This document shows positions 41,698 through 49,383 of a stretch of 64,000 nt of DNA, one piece after another. The notes below the pieces were generated by a model that saw only the letters and a list, made by a program, of their open reading frames with translations, was not told the origin of the DNA and did no database searches. The position numbers and the translations under genes are program-made. The stretch is taken from the NCBI GenBank assembly GCA_964371075.1, contig CAYJKN010000001.1, positions 1,145,766-1,209,765 of the forward strand. Direction: 5' to 3'. The stretch comes from UTCHB3 sp964371075 (GTDB taxonomy: Bacteria > Bacteroidota > Ignavibacteria > Ignavibacteriales > Ignavibacteriaceae). The number at the start of each line of letters is the position of its first letter. Position 1 is the stretch's first letter.

Positions 41698-42327
41698 TTA
41701 GTTACCTTTTTTTCTGAATGGGAATCCAAACGCTGCCAATAATTCAAAAGCCTCGGCGTCGGTTTTAGCATCTGTTACAATTGTAATGTCCATTCCCAGA
41801 ACACGTGTTACTTTATCAACATCAATTTCAGGGAAGATAATTTGTTCTTTGACACCAAAGGTGAAGTTGCCTCTTCCATCGAATGATTTGTCAGACAGTC
41901 CCTTAAAATCTCTTACTCTTGGTAGAGCAACATTTACAAGTCTGTCGAAGAACTCATACATTCTATCTCTTCTTAAGGTAACTTTTACCCCAACGTTCAT
42001 ACCTTCTCTAAGCTTAAAATTCGAAATAGCTTTTTTAGCTTTTCTAATAGTTGCTTTTTGACCTGTAAAAGCTTCAAGATTCTTTACAGCTTCATCCATG
42101 ATCTTGGGATCAGCAATTGCATCACCAACACCCATATTTACAACTATTTTTTTAAGTCTTGGAACCTGCATGACATTTGAGTACTGAAACTTCTCAGTGA
42201 GCGCAGGCATCACATCTTTTTTGTAAAAATCAAAAAGACGACATGGGATCTTTACTGCCGGTTCAGCAGTTTCCTTTGCGGCCTTTTTCTCTTTAACTTC
42301 AGGTTTTTGTTTTGTTTTTTCTGCCAT
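41698..42327 (-). CDS. rplE: 50S ribosomal protein L5 with N-terminal extension
   Basis: 5S rRNA-binding protein that forms a bridge to S13. 209 residues; the normal L5 core starts at about residue 30 (LFDFYKKDVMPALTEKFQY) and contains PRLKKIVVNMGVGDA and LPRVRDFKGL. In front is an extra Lys/Glu/Ala-rich segment of about 28 residues (MAEKTKQKPEVKEKKAAKE...), in frame and with the ATG just 22 nt after rplX. No ATG occurs at the usual start, so the extension is probably real. Confidence 0.97.
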   Translation of the reverse strand: MAEKTKQKPEVKEKKAAKETAEPAVKIPCRLFDFYKKDVMPALTEKFQYSNVMQVPRLKKIVVNMGVGDAIADPKIMDEAVKNLEAFTGQKATIRKAKKAISNFKLREGMNVGVKVTLRRDRMYEFFDRLVNVALPRVRDFKGLSDKSFDGRGNFTFGVKEQIIFPEIDVDKVTRVLGMDITIVTDAKTDAEAFELLAAFGFPFRKKGN

Positions 42328-42349
42328 TTTATGAAACCTTAGTCCTTTT

Positions 42350-42682
42350 TTATATCATTTCACCGCTTTTAACACTGATGCGGACTACTTTCTCTTTACC
42401 GGTCTTTTCATCCACTATCAGTTTACCACCCAATCTTGAAGGTTCACCCGTTTTTGCATCTATGATCATTACATTCGATACATGTATAGGGGCTTCTTTT
42501 TCAATAATGCCACCCTGTGGGTTTGCCTGATTAGGTTTTGTGTGTCTTTTTCTCAGGTTTACACCTTCAACGATCACACGATTGGTTTTCTTAAATATTT
42601 TAAGTATTCTGCCGGTTGCACCATTATCGTTGCCGGCAATAACTTTAACTTTATCGTTTTTTCTAAGATTAATTCTGTCCAT
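42350..42682 (-). CDS. rplX: 50S ribosomal protein L24
   Basis: Assembly initiator protein. 110 residues with an N-terminal KOW motif (KVIAGNDNGATGRILKIFKKTNRVIVEGVN) and PQGGIIEKEAPIHVSNV. 8 nt after rplN, 22 nt before rplE. Confidence 0.98.
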   Translation of the reverse strand: MDRINLRKNDKVKVIAGNDNGATGRILKIFKKTNRVIVEGVNLRKRHTKPNQANPQGGIIEKEAPIHVSNVMIIDAKTGEPSRLGGKLIVDEKTGKEKVVRISVKSGEMI

Positions 42683-42690
42683 TTTATCCT

Positions 42691-43059
42691 CTACAATACT
42701 TCTGGTGCTAAAGAAACTATTTTCATATAATTTCTCTCTCTAAGTTCTCTTGCAACGGGTCCAAAGATACGTGTACCTTTGGGCTCGCCCTGGTTGTTTA
42801 GAAGTACAGCTGCATTTTCATCAAATCTGATATAAGAGCCATCTTTTCTTCTGACTTCTTTTTTAGTGCGTACTATAACGGCTTTTGAGACATCACCTTT
42901 TTTAACGCCGGCATTTGGAATAGCAGCCTTAACGGAAACAACTATCAAGTCGCCTACGCTGGCATATCTTCTGTTGCTGCCACCGAGCACTCTAATACAT
43001 TTTAATCTCTTAGCGCCCGAATTATCGGCAGCGACTAAACTTGTTTCTTCCTGAATCAT
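42691..43059 (-). CDS. rplN: 50S ribosomal protein L14
   Basis: 122 residues, beta-barrel 50S protein. MIQEETSLVAADNSGAKRL and the ending GPVARELRERNYMKIVSLAPEVL are typical. 18 nt after rpsQ. Confidence 0.98.
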   Translation of the reverse strand: MIQEETSLVAADNSGAKRLKCIRVLGGSNRRYASVGDLIVVSVKAAIPNAGVKKGDVSKAVIVRTKKEVRRKDGSYIRFDENAAVLLNNQGEPKGTRIFGPVARELRERNYMKIVSLAPEVL

Positions 43060-43077
43060 TTTTTTCTCCGGTAAAAA

Positions 43078-43332
43078 CTACTTTGCTTTGATCAAAGTTT
43101 CAACTAAACGCCATCTTTTATTTTTGCTGAGAGGGCGTGTTTCCATTATTTTGACGATGTCACCAATCTGGCAACCGTTGTTATCGTCGTGCGCCATCAG
43201 TTTGGTAGTACTTTTATAGTACTTTTTGTAGATCGGATGAGCAACTCTTCTCTCGATTGCAACAACAATTGATTTATCCATCTTGTTGCTGACAACTTTT
43301 CCGATTCTGGTTTTTCTATTATTTCTTTCCAT
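43078..43332 (-). CDS. rpsQ: 30S ribosomal protein S17
   Basis: 84-residue OB-fold 30S protein: RKTRIGKVVSNKMDKSIVVA, KLMAHDDNNGCQIGDIVKI, ETRPLSKNKRWRLVE. 21 nt after rpmC. Confidence 0.98.
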   Translation of the reverse strand: MERNNRKTRIGKVVSNKMDKSIVVAIERRVAHPIYKKYYKSTTKLMAHDDNNGCQIGDIVKIMETRPLSKNKRWRLVETLIKAK

Positions 43333-43353
43333 TATCTCTTAAGCTCTTGTCGT

Positions 43354-43557
43354 TTAATTATTCTGAGTTTTAATTTCGCGTTCTTTCTGAATAGTCAGAA
43401 GGCGCGCAATAGTTTTTCTCGTATTTCTTATTTGAGCAGGATTGGCTTCTTGTTTCAGAGCATTTCTGAATTTCAAGTTGGTCAATGCTTCATAATTCTC
43501 TGCGAGTGCTGTTGTCAGCTCGGCAGCTGTAAGTTCTTTGATTTCTTTCATCTTCAT
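43354..43557 (-). CDS. rpmC: 50S ribosomal protein L29
   Basis: 67-residue helical protein at the exit tunnel: MKMKEIKELTAAELTTAL, LKFRNALKQEANPAQIRNTR. 6 nt after rplP. Confidence 0.97.
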   Translation of the reverse strand: MKMKEIKELTAAELTTALAENYEALTNLKFRNALKQEANPAQIRNTRKTIARLLTIQKEREIKTQNN

Positions 43558-43563
43558 ATTTCT

Positions 43564-43986
43564 CTACTCCTGTTCAAAATCAGGTCTTGAAACGACCTTG
43601 GTTTGTATAGGGAGTTTATAAGAACAAGTCTTCAAAGCTTCACGAGCAACTTCTTCACTAACTCCGGCTACTTCAAACATAATTCTACCCGGCTTAACCA
43701 CGGCGACCCAAAATTCTGGTGCGCCTTTACCTTTACCCATACGGGTTTCAAGTGGCTTTTTTGAGACCGGTTTATCAGGGAATATTCTGATCCAAACCTT
43801 ACCATCTCTTTTCATTTTTCTTGAAAGAGTGATACGACATGCCTCTATCTGGCGGCTGGTTATCCAGTGCGGTTCCAGGGCTTTCAGACCAAAATCACCG
43901 AATGATACCGAGGAGCCGCGATAGGCTTTGCCGGTCATTCGTCCCCTTTGGGCTCTTCTAAACTTTACTCTTTTTGGCATTAACAT
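43564..43986 (-). CDS. rplP: 50S ribosomal protein L16
   Basis: 140 residues; near the A-site tRNA elbow. MLMPKRVKFRRAQRGRMTG, RIFPDKPVSKKPLETRMGKG and VAREALKTCSYKLPIQTKVV. 18 nt after rpsC. Confidence 0.98.
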   Translation of the reverse strand: MLMPKRVKFRRAQRGRMTGKAYRGSSVSFGDFGLKALEPHWITSRQIEACRITLSRKMKRDGKVWIRIFPDKPVSKKPLETRMGKGKGAPEFWVAVVKPGRIMFEVAGVSEEVAREALKTCSYKLPIQTKVVSRPDFEQE

Positions 43987-44004
43987 GACAACATTCTCCG
44001 AATT

Positions 44005-44646
44005 TTAGTCTGAAACTCTTTTACCTAAAATCTCACCACGGCAGATCCATACTTTTATACCGATAGAACCATAAATGGTCTCGGCTCTGCCATTGGCGTA
44101 GTCAATATCCGATCTTAGTGTATGAAGAGGGGTTCTACCTTCTTTATACTGTTCGGTTCTCGCCATCTCTGCACCACCAAGACGGCCGGCACACATGATC
44201 TTGATTCCTTCAGCACCGGCTTTCATACTTGAAGCCAGAGAAGTTTTCATTGCTCTTCTAAACGATATCCTGCCTTCGAGCTGACGGGCGACATTTTCTG
44301 ACACCAGATAAGCATCTAACTCAGGCTTTTTAATTTCGGATACTTGAACCTTAACTTCTTTGTTGGAAATCTGTTTCAGCTCTTCTTCAAGTTTCTGAAT
44401 TTCAGAGCCACTCTTGCCTATAACCAAACCCGGTTTAGCGGTGTGTATGGTTACTATGACATTTTTTGAAGTTCTGTCAATTATTATTCTGGAAATAGAC
44501 GCAGATTTGAGTCTTTTTCTAATATATCCTCTTAACTGATCATCTTCTTTGAGTTTGGTTGCGTAGCTTTTCTTCTCGAACCAATTTGATTCCCAACCTC
44601 TGATAATTCCAACTCTGATTCCAATTGGATGCGTTTTCTGACCCAA
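44005..44646 (-). CDS. rpsC: 30S ribosomal protein S3
   Basis: 213 residues; mRNA-entry-site protein. MGQKTHPIGIRVGIIRGWES, KH domain with KPGLVIGKSGSEIQKLEEEL, and the C-terminal domain GRLGGAEMARTEQYKEGRTPLHTLR-type signature. One nucleotide after rplV. Confidence 0.98.
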   Translation of the reverse strand: MGQKTHPIGIRVGIIRGWESNWFEKKSYATKLKEDDQLRGYIRKRLKSASISRIIIDRTSKNVIVTIHTAKPGLVIGKSGSEIQKLEEELKQISNKEVKVQVSEIKKPELDAYLVSENVARQLEGRISFRRAMKTSLASSMKAGAEGIKIMCAGRLGGAEMARTEQYKEGRTPLHTLRSDIDYANGRAETIYGSIGIKVWICRGEILGKRVSD

Positions 44647-44647
44647 T

Positions 44648-45010
44648 TTATTCCTCCTGTCCTTTTTTAATTGAAGTTGATACTATAACTGTAAGATGGC
44701 ACATTCTTTTTCTTACTCTGTAAGCTCGTCCCATCGGTGCAGGAAGTACTCTCTTCATTGAAGGACCGTTGTTCACAAAAATTTCTTTTATGAAAACTTC
44801 TTCGGGCTGAATTCTGGATTCTTCGTTGTTGTTAATCAGATTTGATACAGCTGACTTGATAACCTTTAACGCATCATTTGATGCATGTTTTGGTTGAAAC
44901 TGTAATGATTCCATTGCTTTAACTGCGTTCATACCTCTTACGAGATCTACGACAAGTCTCATTTTCCTCGGTGAGGATGGGATAAATCTATATGTTGCTC
45001 TTGCTTCCAT
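44648..45010 (-). CDS. rplV: 50S ribosomal protein L22
   Basis: 120 residues; lines the exit tunnel. RFIPSSPRKMRLVVDLVRGM, the long beta hairpin ending GPSMKRVLPAPMGRAYRVRKR. No change in the hairpin that I would link to macrolide resistance. 11 nt after rpsS. Confidence 0.98.
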   Translation of the reverse strand: MEARATYRFIPSSPRKMRLVVDLVRGMNAVKAMESLQFQPKHASNDALKVIKSAVSNLINNNEESRIQPEEVFIKEIFVNNGPSMKRVLPAPMGRAYRVRKRMCHLTVIVSTSIKKGQEE

Positions 45011-45021
45011 TTTCTTTCGTC

Positions 45022-45309
45022 CTATCTAGCTCTTGAGGCTTTTTCAGCTTTGGTTCCCGGATGACCTCTAAAAATTCTGGTTGGGGCAAATTCACCGAAT
45101 TTGTGTCCAATCATGTTTTCAGTTACATATACAGGGATCATCTTGTTTCCGTTGTGAACGGCAACAGTATGACCGATAAAATCGGGTGTGATCATCGAAG
45201 CTCTCGACCAGGTTTTGATAATCTTCTTCTGGCCTTGTTCATTAAGTAGCTGTACTTTTTTCAATAGCTTATAGTGAATAAATGGGCCTTTTTTAATACT
45301 TCTTGGCAT
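45022..45309 (-). CDS. rpsS: 30S ribosomal protein S19
   Basis: 95 residues: MPRSIKKGPFIHYKLLKKV, TWSRASMITPDFIGHTVAVHNGNK, GHKFGEFAPTRIFRGHPGT. 12 nt after rplB. Confidence 0.98.
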   Translation of the reverse strand: MPRSIKKGPFIHYKLLKKVQLLNEQGQKKIIKTWSRASMITPDFIGHTVAVHNGNKMIPVYVTENMIGHKFGEFAPTRIFRGHPGTKAEKASRAR

Positions 45310-45321
45310 ACTTACTCTCTA

Positions 45322-46146
45322 CTACTTTCTGCGTTTAACAATATACTTATTAGAAGGATTCTTCCGCTTACGGGTTTTAAGACCCTTGGCAGCTTGACCC
45401 CATGGCGATACAGGATGCCCGCCGCCTGAAGTTTTACCTTCACCACCACCCATAGGGTGATCGACCGGGTTCTTTGCAACACCTCTGCTGAGAGGTCTTC
45501 TTCCAAGCCATCTGTTACGACCGGCTTTTCCGAGACTGATATTTTCGTGGTCTGCATTACCAACTACTCCGTAGGTGGCCATACATTCAACTCTAACTAT
45601 TCTAACCTCACCAGAAGGGAGTTTAAGAGTAGCCATATCTTTTTCTCTCGCTACGAGCTGTATTGATGCTCCGGCGCTTCTTGCTAACTGTCCACCTTTG
45701 CCGGGTTTTAATTCAACATTGTGAATAAAACTACCAACAGGGATTTCCTTAAGTGGCAAAGCATTGCCAACTTTAATTTCTGAACCTGAACCTGAAGTAA
45801 CCTTCTGTCCAACTTTGATTCCGGCAGGAGCAAGTATGTATCTTTTCTCGCCATCTTCATAATGAAGCAGTGCTATTCTACAAGTACGGTTTGGATCATA
45901 TTCGATTGAAAAAACTTTAGCCGGTATACCAAATTTATTACGCTTAAAGTCAATGATCCTGTATTGTCTCTTGTGCCCGCCGCCTTTATGTCTTGATGTA
46001 ATGCGGCCATGATTGTTCCTGCCACCCGACTTATCCAACGGAAGAAGTAGTGACTTCTCCGGGGTAGATTTAGTGATCTCAACAAACTCTGAAACTGATC
46101 TAAATCTTGTTCCGGGTGTAGTGGGCTTATATTTTCTTATTGCCAT
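45322..46146 (-). CDS. rplB: 50S ribosomal protein L2
   Basis: 274 residues; needed for subunit association and peptidyl transfer. MAIRKYKPTTPGTRFRSV, GRNNHGRITSRHKGGGHKR, and the highly conserved NPVDHPMGGGEGKTSGG with the active-centre His. 21 nt after rplW. Confidence 0.98.
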   Translation of the reverse strand: MAIRKYKPTTPGTRFRSVSEFVEITKSTPEKSLLLPLDKSGGRNNHGRITSRHKGGGHKRQYRIIDFKRNKFGIPAKVFSIEYDPNRTCRIALLHYEDGEKRYILAPAGIKVGQKVTSGSGSEIKVGNALPLKEIPVGSFIHNVELKPGKGGQLARSAGASIQLVAREKDMATLKLPSGEVRIVRVECMATYGVVGNADHENISLGKAGRNRWLGRRPLSRGVAKNPVDHPMGGGEGKTSGGGHPVSPWGQAAKGLKTRKRKNPSNKYIVKRRK

Positions 46147-46167
46147 TGCTGAAACTCCGGTCTGCTA

Positions 46168-46458
46168 CTATGCTTGTTCAAATAATTCAATTTTTTCGCC
46201 TTGCTTTAAAGAAACATAGGCCTTCTTGAACCGAGGTGTTTTTCCGGTAAACCGTCCAGTTTTTCTGAACGATGATTTGATCTTGCCACTGTATTTAACA
46301 GTGTTTACAGATACAACATTTACACCGAATTTTTTCTCAATTGCCTGTGCGATTTCGATCTTATTGGCAGTCCAACTAACTTCAAAACCATATTTATGTT
46401 CGCCTATCATCTTCACACTTTTTTCGGTGTAAAGAGGCTTTATTAATACTTCTTTCAT
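46168..46458 (-). CDS. rplW: 50S ribosomal protein L23
   Basis: 96 residues; binding site for trigger factor and SRP at the tunnel exit. PLYTEKSVKMIGEHKYGFEV, KKFGVNVVSVNTVKYSGK. Starts directly after the rplD stop codon with no gap, suggesting coupling. Confidence 0.97.
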   Translation of the reverse strand: MKEVLIKPLYTEKSVKMIGEHKYGFEVSWTANKIEIAQAIEKKFGVNVVSVNTVKYSGKIKSSFRKTGRFTGKTPRFKKAYVSLKQGEKIELFEQA

Positions 46459-47103
46459 TTACTCAGCCGCTACCTTTTCTCTAACATAAGTATTGTTAAA
46501 ATATTCTACGGCTCCATGTTGAAGCAGCAGTATCTGGCTATTCAATATATCGTAGGTAGATACGCTGTTTACACTAAGAACTTTTACTCTATCGATATTT
46601 CTACCGGATTTGTAAATGTTTTCGTCGTGTGAAGCTGTAAGCATCAGCACTTTTTTACCTTCGAGCTTAAGTGCATTCAAAAGGGCAATAAAGTTTTTGG
46701 TTTTTGGAGCTTCATAATTAAAGTTCTCCACTACTACCAATCTCTCTTCGCTTACTTTCATCGAAAGAGCTGACCTTTTGGCTAACATGGCTACTTTGCG
46801 TGGTACTTTCAGGCGGTAATCTCTTGGTCGTGGACCAAAGATTCTTCCTCCACCCACCCAAAGGGGTGATCTGGTAGTACCGGCACGCGCTCCGCCTCTT
46901 CCTTTTTGTCTCCAGGGTTTTTTACCGCCGCCTCTTACTTCAGATCTCTCTTTACTTTTATGTGTACCTTGTCTTTGATTAGCAAGATATACTTTTGAAG
47001 CAAGATAAAGAACATGATGATTTGGCTCGATAGCGAACACTGTATCATTTAATTCGACTTGTCCGGAGACTGTACCGTCTGTTTTATAAACATCGACTAA
47101 CAT
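46459..47103 (-). CDS. rplD: 50S ribosomal protein L4
   Basis: 214 residues. Signature HKSKERSEVRGGGKKPWRQKGRGGARAGT-type tunnel loop (seen as GGKKPWRQKGRGGARAG), and IFGPRPRDYRLKVPRK. In E. coli L4 represses the S10 operon. 12 nt after rplC. Confidence 0.98.
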   Translation of the reverse strand: MLVDVYKTDGTVSGQVELNDTVFAIEPNHHVLYLASKVYLANQRQGTHKSKERSEVRGGGKKPWRQKGRGGARAGTTRSPLWVGGGRIFGPRPRDYRLKVPRKVAMLAKRSALSMKVSEERLVVVENFNYEAPKTKNFIALLNALKLEGKKVLMLTASHDENIYKSGRNIDRVKVLSVNSVSTYDILNSQILLLQHGAVEYFNNTYVREKVAAE

Positions 47104-47115
47104 TTCTAACCTGAA

Positions 47116-47739
47116 CTATTTTTTGTATAACTCTACAATTGAATTTGTGGCACCCGGAACAGCGCCCTTAACTAAGATTATGTTTTTCTCTGCAATGATC
47201 TTTATGACCTGAAGATTTCTTACCGACACATTGTCGCCACCCATTCTACCGGCCATTTTCATACCCGGGAAAACTCTTGATGGATAAGATGAGGACCCGA
47301 TTGAACCGGGAGCTCTTAATCTGTCAGACTGACCATGCGTTGTTCCGCCAACTCCACCAAAACCGTGCCTTTTCATAACTCCCTGGAAGCCCTTACCCTT
47401 ACTTTTGCCCGAGACTTTTATTTTCTCGCCAACAGCAAAGATTCCTGAATCAAGGTTATCACCAACTTTATATTCTGCCACGGAATCTACGCGGAATTCT
47501 CTCAAATGCCTTACCGGTGTGAGGTTATTCTTTTTGAAGTGACCTATTTCCGGTTTGGTCAAATTTTTCTCTCTTACCTGTCCATATCCTAACTGAATTG
47601 CATTGTAACCATCGGTTTCAATACTTTTTACAGCTGCGATGACACAGGGGCCTGCTTCAATAATGGTTACAGGTATCCTGACACCATTTTCATCGAAAAT
47701 AGCAGACATTCCAATTTTTTTACCAAGTATTCCTAACAT
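47116..47739 (-). CDS. rplC: 50S ribosomal protein L3
   Basis: 207 residues. MLGILGKKIGMSAIFDENG, SKGKGFQGVMKRHGFGG, and RVFPGMKMAGRMGGDNVSVRNLQVIKI reach towards the peptidyl-transferase centre. 17 nt after rpsJ. Confidence 0.98.
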   Translation of the reverse strand: MLGILGKKIGMSAIFDENGVRIPVTIIEAGPCVIAAVKSIETDGYNAIQLGYGQVREKNLTKPEIGHFKKNNLTPVRHLREFRVDSVAEYKVGDNLDSGIFAVGEKIKVSGKSKGKGFQGVMKRHGFGGVGGTTHGQSDRLRAPGSIGSSSYPSRVFPGMKMAGRMGGDNVSVRNLQVIKIIAEKNIILVKGAVPGATNSIVELYKK

Positions 47740-47756
47740 ATATTCTCCGCCATCCC

Positions 47757-48065
47757 TTAGAGTTTAATCTCTATGTCAACTCCGGCAGGGATATCTAGTT
47801 TACCTAAAGAATCGATTGTTTTTGCGCTTGAATTATGGATATCAATTATCCTTTTGTGAGTACGGGTCTCAAACTGCTCACGCGATTTTTTATCGACATG
47901 AGGTGATCTCAATACTGTGTATATGGTCTTACGTGTAGGCAGTGGAATAGGACCTGACACAGATGCGCCAGTACTTTTTACTGTCTTAATAATTTTTTCG
48001 GTCGATTTATCGATAAGTATATGATCGTAAGATTTTAACTTAATTCTAATTTTCTTCCCGGCCAC
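47757..48065 (-). CDS. rpsJ: 30S ribosomal protein S10
   Basis: 102 residues; first gene of the S10-type set. IRIKLKSYDHILIDKSTEKI, SGPIPLPTRKTIYTVLRSPHVDKKSREQFE-type core (TRKTIYTVLRSPHVDKKS), GVDIEIKL. Also NusE, a partner of NusB/NusG in antitermination. Preceded by a hairpin that separates it from tuf. Confidence 0.98.
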   Translation of the reverse strand: MAGKKIRIKLKSYDHILIDKSTEKIIKTVKSTGASVSGPIPLPTRKTIYTVLRSPHVDKKSREQFETRTHKRIIDIHNSSAKTIDSLGKLDIPAGVDIEIKL

Positions 48066-48089
48066 TTTGTTTTTTCCTCGTTTTTAAGA

Positions 48090-48121
48090 CACAAAAAGGG
48101 AGAGTTTACTCCCTTTTTGTG
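48090..48121 (-). terminator. hairpin terminator between tuf and rpsJ
   Basis: Perfect 13-bp inverted repeat CACAAAAAGGGAG/CTCCCTTTTTGTG (48090-48102 with 48109-48121, 6-nt loop), 17 nt after the tuf stop codon. The U-rich tract is inside the 3' arm rather than after it, so it may be a partial terminator or a processing site between the str and S10 gene sets. Confidence 0.6.
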
Positions 48122-48138
48122 GGTCTATAAAGATTCTC

Positions 48139-49344
48139 TTATTTGATGATCTTGGTTACGGTTCCGGCTCCAACTGTTCTACCACCCTCACGGATAGCGA
48201 AGCGGAGGCCTTCTTCCATAGCGATCTCAGAGATCAAATTAACAATCATTTTTCTGTTGTCACCAGGCATAACGATGTCTTCAGCGTTTTCAAGTGAAAC
48301 AACACCGGTAACGTCAGTTGTTCTGAAATAGAACTGAGGTCTGTAACCATTTGAGAATGGTTTATGACGGCCACCTTCTTCTTTTGAAAGAACGTAAACC
48401 TGGCACTCAAAATCAGTATGTGGTGTAATTGAACCCGGTTTGGCAAGTACCATTCCTCTTTCAATTTCATCTTTACCAACACCGCGCATCAGGATACCGG
48501 CGTTATCACCAGCCTGAGCTTTGTCAAGCTCTTTCCTGAACATTTCGATACCGGTAATTACGGTTTTCTTGTGCTGTCCGAGACCAACGAGTTCAACTTC
48601 TTTTCCAAGTTCAATTTCGCCTCTTTCAACTCTACCTGTAGCAACGGTTCCACGACCTGTGATCGAGAAAACATCCTCTACCGGCATCAAGAAAGGTTTG
48701 TCAACACTTCTTTCAGGAAGAAGGATATAGTCATCCACTGCAGCCATGAGTTCCCAGATACAATTATATCTTTCGTCATCAACCGGTGCCTGGCTTGAGC
48801 CGGCTTCGAGTGCCTGAAGTGCTGATCCTTTTACGATCGGAATATTGTCGCCATCAAATTCGTTTTTCGAAAGAAGTTCTCTGAGCTCCATCTCAACGAG
48901 TTCGATAAGTTCAGGATCATCCATCATGTCAACTTTATTGAGGAATACTACTATACGGGGAACACCAACCTGTTTAGCGAGCAGGATATGCTCTCTGGTC
49001 TGTGGCATCGGTCCGTCAGTTGCAGCAACTACGAGGATGGCACCATCCATCTGAGCAGCACCAGTGATCATGTTTTTTACATAATCGGCGTGACCAGGAC
49101 AGTCAACATGTGCGTAGTGTCTGTTCTCTGTGGAATATTCCACGTGAGCAGTAGCAATTGTTATTCCTCTTGCTTTTTCTTCTGGTGCGTTATCGATCGA
49201 GTCGAATGATCTAACTTGCGATAACCCTTTGTTAGCCAATGCCATTGTAATGGCTGCTGTCAAAGTTGTTTTTCCGTGGTCAACGTGACCGATGGTTCCA
49301 ATGTTGACATGCGGTTTAGACCTGTCAAATTTTTCTTTGGCCAT
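48139..49344 (-). CDS. tuf: elongation factor Tu
   Basis: Delivers aminoacyl-tRNA to the ribosome. 401 residues: G1 GHVDHGKTTL, switch ARGITIATAHVEY, G3 DCPGHADYVK, G4 NKVDM, domains 2 and 3 with TGRGTVATGRVERG and PGDNRKMIVNL. AGGAG precedes the ATG. It lies 39 nt after fusA. This is the only tuf gene in the window; many Bacteroidota have theirs between tRNA-Thr and tRNA-Trp instead. Confidence 0.98.
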   Translation of the reverse strand: MAKEKFDRSKPHVNIGTIGHVDHGKTTLTAAITMALANKGLSQVRSFDSIDNAPEEKARGITIATAHVEYSTENRHYAHVDCPGHADYVKNMITGAAQMDGAILVVAATDGPMPQTREHILLAKQVGVPRIVVFLNKVDMMDDPELIELVEMELRELLSKNEFDGDNIPIVKGSALQALEAGSSQAPVDDERYNCIWELMAAVDDYILLPERSVDKPFLMPVEDVFSITGRGTVATGRVERGEIELGKEVELVGLGQHKKTVITGIEMFRKELDKAQAGDNAGILMRGVGKDEIERGMVLAKPGSITPHTDFECQVYVLSKEEGGRHKPFSNGYRPQFYFRTTDVTGVVSLENAEDIVMPGDNRKMIVNLISEIAMEEGLRFAIREGGRTVGAGTVTKIIK

Positions 49345-49383
49345 CTGCTTATCTCCTATTAATATTTCTGCTTGGTTTAATTA

